In this document: piece by piece, positions 1-4,809 of the stretch | Position numbering within the stretch: position 1 is the stretch's first letter | Layout of the letters: each line of letters starts with the position of its first letter | NCBI GenBank assembly: GCA_903837445.1 | Contig: CAILUR010000191.1 | Location: forward strand, 1 to 8,566 | Source of the DNA: an uncultured bacterium | GTDB taxonomy: Bacteria > Oederibacteriota > PGYV01 > CAILUR01 | DNA: 8,566 bases | Reading direction: 5' to 3' | Made by a program: the position numbers and the translations under genes | The notes under the pieces: model-generated | The model's database searches: none | What the model was told of the DNA's origin: nothing | Seen by the model: the letters and a program-made list of their open reading frames with translations, nothing else

Positions 1-17
1 AATCAGGAGGAAATAAA

Positions 18-1205
18 ATGGGAAAAGCAAAATTTGAAAGAAAGAAAACGCATGTAAATGTAGGAACCATAGGACATGTTGATCACGGAAAAACGACCTT
101 GACAGCAGCAATAACAAAAGTGCTTGCGGGAAAAGGATTGGCGCAGGTAAAAAACTTTGAAGATATCGACAACGCGCCGGAAGAGAAGGCTCGTGGAATC
201 ACGATAGCGACAGCGCATGTAGAGTATGAGTCTGAAATCAGACATTATGCGCATGTGGATTGCCCTGGGCATGCTGATTATATCAAAAATATGATCACCG
301 GAGCCGCACAGATGGACGGCGCGGTACTGGTAGTATCAGCTGCAGATGGGCCAATGCCACAGACTCGCGAGCACATATTGCTGGCACGCCAGGTAGGCGT
401 TCCTTACATTATAGTGTTCTTGAACAAAGTAGATATGGTAGATGATCCTGAAATACTTGAACTTGTAGAGGTAGAGGTAAGGGAACTGTTGACAAAGTAT
501 GATTTTCCAGGAGACAAGACGCCTATTATAAAAGGCTCTGCGTTGAAAGCTATGGAAGATCCAACAGGACCATGGGGCGAGAAGATAATGGAATTAATAA
601 AAGCCTTAGATACATATATACCTGATCCAAAACGCGATACAGAAAAACCATTTCTGTGTGCAGTAGAAGATGTATTTTCGATAACTGGCCGTGGTACAGT
701 TGCCACAGGCAGAATCGAACGCGGTAAAGTAAAAATAAACGAAGAAGTAGAAATCGTAGGAATAAAGGATACCAAGAAGACAGTAGTAACAGGAATAGAA
801 ATGTTCCGTAAACTTTTAGATGAAGGCTTATCTGGAGACAATGTAGGGTTGCTGCTCAGAGGCGTAGAAAAAGATGATGTTGAGCGCGGGCAGGTAATAG
901 CAAAGCCAGGCTCGATCACCCCACACAAAAAATTCAGAGGCAAAGTATATGTGCTGACAAAAGAAGAAGGCGGAAGACATACTCCATTTGTAAACGACTA
1001 TCGTCCGCAGTTTTATTTTAGAACGACGGATGTAACCGGAAGCATAAAATTGCCTGCCGGAGTAGATATGGTAATGCCGGGAGACAATGTAGTAATGGAT
1101 GTAGAGTTGTTGGTACCAATAGCAATGGAGAAAGAACTTAGATTTGCTATCCGCGAAGGCGGAAGGACAGTCGGCTCCGGTGTTATTACCGAGATAGTCG
1201 AATAA
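18..1205 (+). CDS. tuf: Elongation factor Tu (EF-Tu)
   Basis: Cytoplasmic GTPase that carries aminoacyl-tRNA to the ribosomal A site. The 395-residue product has the usual family length. The GTP-binding motifs are all visible: P-loop GHVDHGKT at residues 19-26, the switch I segment with RGITI near 60-64, DCPGH at 81-85 with catalytic His85, NKVD at 136-139 and GSAL at 173-176. Domains 2 and 3 follow from about residue 210, with GRGTVATGRIERG and the C-terminal REGGRTVGSGV. The start is fixed by AGGAGG at 5-10, seven bases upstream of ATG, and by the family N-terminus KFERKKTHVNVGTIGHVDHG. Isoleucine is read mostly by ATA (18 of 30 codons), unusual for a very highly expressed gene. The gene continues into rpmG after 26 bases with no terminator seen, so co-transcription is inferred. 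Its own promoter lies outside the window. Confidence 0.99.
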   Translation: MGKAKFERKKTHVNVGTIGHVDHGKTTLTAAITKVLAGKGLAQVKNFEDIDNAPEEKARGITIATAHVEYESEIRHYAHVDCPGHADYIKNMITGAAQMDGAVLVVSAADGPMPQTREHILLARQVGVPYIIVFLNKVDMVDDPEILELVEVEVRELLTKYDFPGDKTPIIKGSALKAMEDPTGPWGEKIMELIKALDTYIPDPKRDTEKPFLCAVEDVFSITGRGTVATGRIERGKVKINEEVEIVGIKDTKKTVVTGIEMFRKLLDEGLSGDNVGLLLRGVEKDDVERGQVIAKPGSITPHKKFRGKVYVLTKEEGGRHTPFVNDYRPQFYFRTTDVTGSIKLPAGVDMVMPGDNVVMDVELLVPIAMEKELRFAIREGGRTVGSGVITEIVE

Positions 1206-1231
1206 AAAAATAGGCAAGGGTAAAATAATAA

Positions 1232-1381
1232 ATGAGAGATATCATAACGATGGCATGTACAGTTTGTAAGAGGAGAAATTATACTCTTACAAAAAACAAG
1301 ACACAACACACAGAAAAACTTGAAGTTAAAAAATACTGCAAGTTTTGTAAAAAGCATACTCCTCACAAGGAAACTAAATAA
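1232..1381 (+). CDS. rpmG: 50S ribosomal protein L33, zinc-ribbon (C+) type
   Basis: Small structural protein of the large ribosomal subunit, located near the E site. The product is 49 residues, normal for L33, and reads MRDIITMACTVCKRRNY at the N-terminus and ends KKHTPHKETK. Two CxxC pairs (Cys9/Cys12 and Cys36/Cys39) form a complete zinc ribbon, so this is the C+ type rather than the zinc-independent paralogue. The start at 1232 is chosen because the MRDII N-terminus is conserved in the family; an internal ATG at 1250 would remove it. AAGGG at 1216-1220 is a modest ribosome binding site. It sits between tuf and tRNA-Trp, a placement seen in many bacteria. Confidence 0.95.
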   Translation: MRDIITMACTVCKRRNYTLTKNKTQHTEKLEVKKYCKFCKKHTPHKETK

Positions 1382-1389
1382 GATAAAGT

Positions 1390-1466
1390 AGGCCGGTAGC
1401 TCAACTAGGTAGAGTATTGGTCTCCAAAACCAAATGTTGCAGGTTCAATTCCTGTCCGGCCTGCCA
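1390..1466 (+). tRNA. trpT: tRNA-Trp (anticodon CCA)
   Basis: A complete 77-base cloverleaf folds by eye. The acceptor stem of 1390-1396 pairs fully with 1456-1462, followed by discriminator G1463 and an encoded CCA at 1464-1466. The D stem is 1399-1402 with 1412-1415 (one G-T pair) and the loop contains GG at 1408-1409. The anticodon stem is 1417-1421 with 1429-1433, all paired, and the seven-base loop carries CCA at 1424-1426, which reads UGG. The T stem is 1439-1443 with 1451-1455 around loop TTCAATT. G73 is the known identity base for bacterial TrpRS. It begins nine bases after the rpmG stop codon, so it is probably cut out of the operon transcript. Confidence 0.97.
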
Positions 1467-1639
1467 GTAAAACCGAGCAGCCGGGCAAGAAAATATCCGG
1501 CAAATGGTGAAAGTATGTTTGGAGTTGTGGTTGTAAAAAGATATTTTTGACTTGGGTAAGCGGATTTGAAAGGTAAACGCTGGATTGCAAACCAATCACG
1601 CTTTGTCCCCGCCCCAATAAAAATTATTCAGGAGCATAG
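1467..1639 (+). other. Spacer between tRNA-Trp and secE, no gene seen
   Basis: 173 bases with no convincing coding region. It contains a small hairpin (GCCGG at 1480-1484 with CCGGC at 1497-1501, 12-base loop) that is not followed by a T-run, so it is not a terminator, though it could mark tRNA 3' processing. A second weak hairpin pairs GATTG at 1583-1587 with CAATC at 1593-1597. TTGACT at 1547-1552 resembles a -35 box, but no good -10 box lies 16-18 bases further on. The secE ribosome binding site AGGAG is at 1630-1634. Confidence 0.5.
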
Positions 1640-1822
1640 ATGAATAAGTTAATTGAGTTTTTTAAGGTCGCATGGCTGGAGTTGAAAAAAGTAACATGGC
1701 CGGGAAGAAAAGAGATATTGGCATCCACTTTAGTGGTTATGCTTGTTGGCGTGTTCTTTATGTTATATATAGGGCTGATTGATTTCGCCCTTACAAAACT
1801 GGTAAAATTTTTGTTCAGGTGA
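1640..1822 (+). CDS. secE: Protein translocase subunit SecE
   Basis: Essential small subunit of the SecYEG channel in the inner membrane; it clamps SecY. The 60-residue product is the short, single-membrane-span form found in most bacteria (E. coli has three spans). The hallmark amphipathic segment is visible as WLELKKVTWPGRKE at residues 12-25, followed by one hydrophobic span at about 29-51 (STLVVMLVGVFFMLYIGLID) and a short basic tail ending KFLFR. AGGAG lies five bases upstream of the ATG. The neighbour nusG starts nine bases after the stop, the standard secE-nusG pair. Confidence 0.97.
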   Translation: MNKLIEFFKVAWLELKKVTWPGRKEILASTLVVMLVGVFFMLYIGLIDFALTKLVKFLFR

Positions 1823-1831
1823 GGTAATTAA

Positions 1832-2383
1832 ATGGCGAGAAAATGGTATGTTTTAAGTACATATGCAGGACAAGAAGATTCGGTAAAAGAAAACTTGTTG
1901 CAAAGAATTGCTACATATAACTTAAATGAAAAAGTATTTAATGTTCTTATACCTTCGGAGAATGTTACCGAAATTAAGAAAAAGAAAAAAGTAATTAAAA
2001 ATAAAAAGTTTTTTCCTGGATATATTCTTGTCGAAATGGATATTGATATGGAGTCAGAAGATGGCAAAGAAGTGCTTTATATTTTAAGGCACACGCCAAA
2101 GGTGACTGGTTTCGCAGGAACGAAATCAACTCCAATACCACTTCCGGAATCCGAGGTCAAAGAAATAACAGACCTTATGGAGGACAGGAAGAAAAAGCCA
2201 AGAATGGCTGCTTATTTTGAAGAGGGAGAACACATTAAGATAGTGGATGGACCTTTTATGAACTTTAATGGGGTAGTAGAAGAAGTCAATCTTGAAAAAG
2301 GTAAATTAAAAGTAGTTGTGACTATATTCGGCAGGCCTACGCCTGTTGAGCTTGAGTTTGATCAGGTCGAAAAGATATTTTAA
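1832..2383 (+). CDS. nusG: Transcription termination/antitermination factor NusG
   Basis: General elongation factor that binds the polymerase clamp through its N-terminal domain and Rho or ribosomal protein S10 through its C-terminal KOW domain. The 183-residue product has the standard length. The NGN domain starts with KWYVLSTYAGQE (residues 4-15) and contains FFPGYILVEM (60-69) and the VTGFAG segment. The KOW domain begins near residue 129 with FEEGEHIKIVDGPFMNFNG and ends with EFDQVEKIF. A lysine-rich run at about 50-59 (KKKKKVIKNKK) precedes FFPGY. The ribosome binding site GAGGT overlaps the secE stop codon, suggesting coupled translation. No extra domain is inserted, unlike in some thermophiles. 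Confidence 0.98.
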   Translation: MARKWYVLSTYAGQEDSVKENLLQRIATYNLNEKVFNVLIPSENVTEIKKKKKVIKNKKFFPGYILVEMDIDMESEDGKEVLYILRHTPKVTGFAGTKSTPIPLPESEVKEITDLMEDRKKKPRMAAYFEEGEHIKIVDGPFMNFNGVVEEVNLEKGKLKVVVTIFGRPTPVELEFDQVEKIF

Positions 2384-2511
2384 GTTTTGCCTTTTATTGC
2401 TATTGGGTCCGTATAGATGCTTCGGAGCCGCTTCAAATAGCTGAAAAAAGGTGGCAAAGTTTTGGCGCCAGCCGAAGAAAACATGGCGCTGTTTAAAAGG
2501 AGGTAAAAAGA
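2384..2511 (+). promoter_or_regulatory. rplK-rplA leader, candidate L1 autoregulatory RNA
   Basis: 128-base untranslated stretch between nusG and rplK, the longest gap in the nusG-rplL stretch. ATG at 2417-2419 plus CTTCGG at 2420-2425 can pair with CCGAAG at 2472-2477 plus CAT at 2482-2484, leaving AAAA (2478-2481) bulged. A competing or pseudoknotting hairpin pairs GGCGCCA (2464-2470) with TGGCGCT (2484-2490, one G-U pair), ending eight bases before the AGGAGG ribosome binding site (2498-2503). In E. coli and archaea, L1 represses its operon by binding an rRNA-like site in this leader. That this is such a site is inferred from position and pairing, not from a clear motif match. No promoter is evident here. 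Confidence 0.4.
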
Positions 2512-2940
2512 ATGGCACCAGTAAAAAAAGTAATGAAACAGATAAAGCTGCAGATAACTGCTGGAAAAGCAAATCCTGCGCCACCAGTTGGGCCGGCACT
2601 TGGACAACATGGCGTAAACATTATGGATTTTTGCAAGCAGTTTAATGACAGAACGAAAGACAAGGGTGATTTAGTTCTCCCTGTTGTAATTGATGTGTAT
2701 GAGGATAGATCTTTTAGTTTTATTCTTAAAACACCTCCAGCGGCAATATTGCTGAAAAAAGCTGCAAACATTGTCAAAGGGTCAGGCGTTCCGAATAAGA
2801 TTAAAGTTGCAAAAGTTACAAAAGCTCAAGTAGCAGAAATAGCTAAAATTAAAATGCCGGACTTAAACTGTGACTCCCCGGAATCTGCGCAGAGCATGGT
2901 AGCAGGCGCGGCCAGGAGCATGGGCATTATTGTTGAATGA
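2512..2940 (+). CDS. rplK: 50S ribosomal protein L11
   Basis: Component of the stalk base of the large subunit, bound to the GTPase-associated centre of 23S rRNA and contacting L10. The product is 142 residues, standard length. The N-terminal domain shows the proline-rich stretch around the thiostrepton site, NPAPPVGPALGQHGVNIM (residues 21-38), then FCKQFNDRT. The rRNA-binding C-terminal domain spans about 73-142, containing KTPPAAILLKKAA and GSGVPNK and ending GAARSMGIIVE. A strong AGGAGG sits eight bases before the ATG. It is the first cistron of the L11-L1-L10-L12 block and is preceded by a structured leader that may bind L1. Confidence 0.99.
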   Translation: MAPVKKVMKQIKLQITAGKANPAPPVGPALGQHGVNIMDFCKQFNDRTKDKGDLVLPVVIDVYEDRSFSFILKTPPAAILLKKAANIVKGSGVPNKIKVAKVTKAQVAEIAKIKMPDLNCDSPESAQSMVAGAARSMGIIVE

Positions 2941-2955
2941 GAGAGGTAAAGTGAA

Positions 2956-3648
2956 ATGAAAAAAGTAAGCAAAAGACATAAAGAAATAGCAAAACTTGTT
3001 GAGAAAGACAAAGTTTATGGTGTTGAAGAAGCTGTAGCAATTATTAAAAAAACAGCCAACACAAAATTTAATGAGAGCGTTGATGTTTCCGTAAACCTTG
3101 CGAAACCGCCTATTCAGGCTGAGCAGCAGATAAGAAGCACTATTGTGCTTCCTAAGGGATCAGGAAAAAAAGTACGCGTTCTTGTCTTTGCAATGGGCGA
3201 AAAAGAAAAAGAAGCAAAAGACGCAGGCGCTGATTTTTATGGCGGAGAAGATATGATTACAAAAGTAAAAACAGGATGGCTTGAATTTGATGTGGCTATC
3301 GCGACTCCGGACATAATGAAAGAAGTCGGAAAACTTGGTAAGATTCTTGGCACAAAAGGACTTATGCCTAACCCAAAATCAGGAACGGTTACTTTTGATA
3401 TTAAGAAAGCTGTTACCGAATTCAAAGCGGGAAAAGTAGAGTTCAGAGCAAATAAAGAAGGTGTGGTTCATTTAATTGTAGGAAAAGCTGGTTTCACTGA
3501 AACAGATATAGTTGAAAATGTCACCACTTTTATTAAACAATTCCTGAAGCTTCCAGCTTTAAGCACAAAGGGACAGTATGTTAAAAGTATGTACATTTCA
3601 ACCACTATGGGAATAGGTCTTCCTGTAGATTTCAAGAAGTATATGTAA
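2956..3648 (+). CDS. rplA: 50S ribosomal protein L1
   Basis: Protein of the mobile L1 stalk that guides deacylated tRNA out of the E site, and in well-studied bacteria the translational repressor of rplK-rplA. The 230-residue product has the normal length and both domains. The signature GLMPNPKSGTV lies at residues 135-145, followed by the rRNA-contacting region with KAGKVEFRANKEGVVHLIVGK. The C-terminus STTMGIGLPVDFKKYM is family-like. The start follows GAGAGG at 2941-2946, overlapping nothing, 15 bases after the rplK stop. Confidence 0.99.
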   Translation: MKKVSKRHKEIAKLVEKDKVYGVEEAVAIIKKTANTKFNESVDVSVNLAKPPIQAEQQIRSTIVLPKGSGKKVRVLVFAMGEKEKEAKDAGADFYGGEDMITKVKTGWLEFDVAIATPDIMKEVGKLGKILGTKGLMPNPKSGTVTFDIKKAVTEFKAGKVEFRANKEGVVHLIVGKAGFTETDIVENVTTFIKQFLKLPALSTKGQYVKSMYISTTMGIGLPVDFKKYM

Positions 3649-3666
3649 GAGAGGTGCAAAAAAACA

Positions 3667-4182
3667 ATGGCAACTAATAAAGAAAAAAAGCAATTAGTTA
3701 TAGATGAAACGCTTGCGAATTTTCGCGAGGCTTCTGGGATAATTATTTCTGATTATCAAGGCCTTACGGTTGAGAAAGTATCGAAACTCAGACGGGAACT
3801 TCGTAAAGTCGGAGCAAAGTACAAAGTGGTAAAAAATACGCTTTCAAAGAGAGTACTTAAGGAACTTAGCATAAGTTCTCTTGATTCGTATTTTACAGGA
3901 GTTACCGGAATAGTATTTTGCAAGGAATATGTTTCGGCGATAAAGATACTAACAAAGTTTGCCAAGGAAAATGAAGCCTTTAAAATTAAAGGCGGATACC
4001 TTGATAATAAAGCTTTCAATGTAAAAGAAATTACAGAAATAAGCAAGCTCAGTTCAAAGGAAGAACTTATAGGCAAGTTGGTATACCTGCTCAACCAGCC
4101 GCTTACAAGACTTATGAATGTGCTTTCTTCTCCGTCGCGTGAAATCGTGACGGTCTTGTCCGCTATTAAGGACAAAAAATAA
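3667..4182 (+). CDS. rplJ: 50S ribosomal protein L10
   Basis: Base of the L7/L12 stalk: the N-terminal domain binds 23S rRNA near L11, and the C-terminal helix carries the L7/L12 dimers. The product is 171 residues, a usual length. Conserved features are DYQGLTVEKVSKLRRELRK at about 29-47 and KYKVVKNTLSKRVL at 51-64, then a C-terminal region with LVYLLNQPLTRLMNVLSSPSRE, the predicted L12-binding helix being at about 137-171. Only 18 bases separate it from rplA, so the L10-binding leader that usually precedes rplJ is missing here. Its ribosome binding site GAGAGG (3649-3654) is directly next to the rplA stop, 12 bases from the ATG. Confidence 0.98.
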   Translation: MATNKEKKQLVIDETLANFREASGIIISDYQGLTVEKVSKLRRELRKVGAKYKVVKNTLSKRVLKELSISSLDSYFTGVTGIVFCKEYVSAIKILTKFAKENEAFKIKGGYLDNKAFNVKEITEISKLSSKEELIGKLVYLLNQPLTRLMNVLSSPSREIVTVLSAIKDKK

Positions 4183-4215
4183 TCCCTAAAAGGAAAAAAC
4201 TCAGGAGGTGCCGAT

Positions 4216-4599
4216 ATGGCGATTTCGAAAGAAGATTTTATTAAGGAAATAGAGGGTATGACAGTACTTGAGCTCAACGAGCTTGTGAAGGCTCTGGAAG
4301 AGAAGTTTGGAGTATCTGCAGCAGCCCCAATGATGATGGCAGGCGGAGCAGCGGTAGGCGCAGCAGCAGGTGCGGCAGCCGAAGAAAAAACATCATTTGA
4401 TGTTATTCTTGCATCCGTTGGCGACAAAAAAATTCAGGTAATCAAAGTGGTAAGAGAACTTACCGCTCTTGGACTTGCGGAAGCGAAAGCTATCGTTGAT
4501 GGCGCGCCTAAAGCAGTAAAAGAAGGCACATCAAAAGACGAAGCGGAGAAAATAAAGAAAGCGCTTGAAGAGCAGGGCGCGAAAGTAGAAATAAAGTAA
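4216..4599 (+). CDS. rplL: 50S ribosomal protein L7/L12
   Basis: Multicopy stalk protein that recruits EF-Tu, EF-G and other translational GTPases. The 127-residue product has the expected three parts: a dimerisation domain (about 1-33, with ELNELVKALEEKFGV), a flexible Ala/Gly-rich hinge (34-56, with a PMMMAGGAA stretch) and the globular C-terminal domain (57-127, with FDVIL, KIQVIKVVREL and the factor-binding helix GLAEAKAIVDGAPK). It has the strongest ribosome binding site in the block, AGGAGGT at 4203-4209, six bases from ATG. That fits the need for several L12 copies per L10. A 33-base gap separates it from rplJ. Confidence 0.99.
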   Translation: MAISKEDFIKEIEGMTVLELNELVKALEEKFGVSAAAPMMMAGGAAVGAAAGAAAEEKTSFDVILASVGDKKIQVIKVVRELTALGLAEAKAIVDGAPKAVKEGTSKDEAEKIKKALEEQGAKVEIK

Positions 4600-4613
4600 A
4601 TTTATTATATAGC

Positions 4614-4675
4614 AAATCCCCTGTGCAGGCGGCCGTTTATCAATTAAACGGTCAAAAACCTGCACCGGGGAATTT
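4614..4675 (+). promoter_or_regulatory. Two-tier hairpin between rplL and rpoB (attenuator or RNase processing site)
   Basis: Strong inverted repeat starting 14 bases after the rplL stop. AAAT (4614-4617) pairs with ATTT (4672-4675), CCCC (4618-4621) with GGGG (4667-4670), and GTGCAGG (4623-4629) with CCTGCAC (4659-4665), with one T-C mismatch and one bulged A. After an internal loop, CCGTTT (4633-4638) pairs with AAACGG (4646-4651) around a seven-base loop. The sequence after it is T-rich but interrupted (TTTGTATTTGTTTT), so it is at best a leaky terminator. In E. coli this same spacer holds an attenuator and an RNase III cut site; the same role here is inferred. Confidence 0.65.
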
Positions 4676-4679
4676 GTAT

Positions 4680-4706
4680 TTGTTTTAGTAAAACGAAGTA
4701 TATAAT
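4680..4706 (+). promoter_or_regulatory. Candidate internal promoter for rpoB
   Basis: A perfect -10 hexamer TATAAT lies at 4701-4706, about 100 bases before the rpoB start. The best -35 match is weak: TTGTTT at 4680-4685 with a 15-base spacer, or ATTTGT at 4678-4683 with 17. No extended -10 TG is present. The position directly after the hairpin would let rpoB be transcribed separately from the ribosomal genes. The region is A+T-rich, so a chance match is possible. Confidence 0.35.
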
Positions 4707-4809
4707 AATGAAGAGTAAAAATGTAATGTTTTATCGGGATAATAATTTCAGTTAACCGGTATTGTAAAAGGCCGGGCTCCACAAATAACCGCATTTAGGA
4801 AGGAGCAAT

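Noticed and set aside
404..943. Minus-strand open frame of 179 codons inside tuf
   Set aside because: It lies fully antisense to tuf and its Ser/Thr/Ile-rich translation reflects the reversed codon pattern.
1480..1501. GCCGG/CCGGC hairpin after tRNA-Trp as a terminator
   Set aside because: The stem is only five pairs and is followed by CAAATGG, not a T-run; secE and nusG downstream need read-through.
1504..1536. Ten-codon frame with one Trp codon just after tRNA-Trp, as a possible attenuator peptide
   Set aside because: No ribosome binding site, a single TGG, no terminator pair after it, and no trp biosynthesis gene downstream.
1519..1575. Possible promoter boxes TTGGAG/TATTTT and TTGACT upstream of secE
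   Set aside because: Matches are poor (3 of 6 plus 4 of 6) or lack a -10 box at proper spacing.
1401..1617. Two minus-strand open frames of 64 and 70 codons over the tRNA, with GQELNLQHLVLETNTL-like sequence
   Set aside because: This is the well-known spurious peptide produced by reading a tRNA gene backwards; the tRNA folds perfectly.
2451..2645. Plus-strand open frame of 64 codons overlapping the rplK start
   Set aside because: It overlaps certain rplK coding sequence out of frame and has no ribosome binding site of its own.
3756..4427. Minus-strand open frame of 223 codons across rplJ and rplL
   Set aside because: It is a shadow of two certain genes, with Ser/Ala-rich low-complexity translation and no ribosome binding site.
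4708..4755. Fifteen-residue frame between rplL and rpoB, as a possible leader peptide
   Set aside because: It has no ribosome binding site and starts within two bases of the candidate -10 box.
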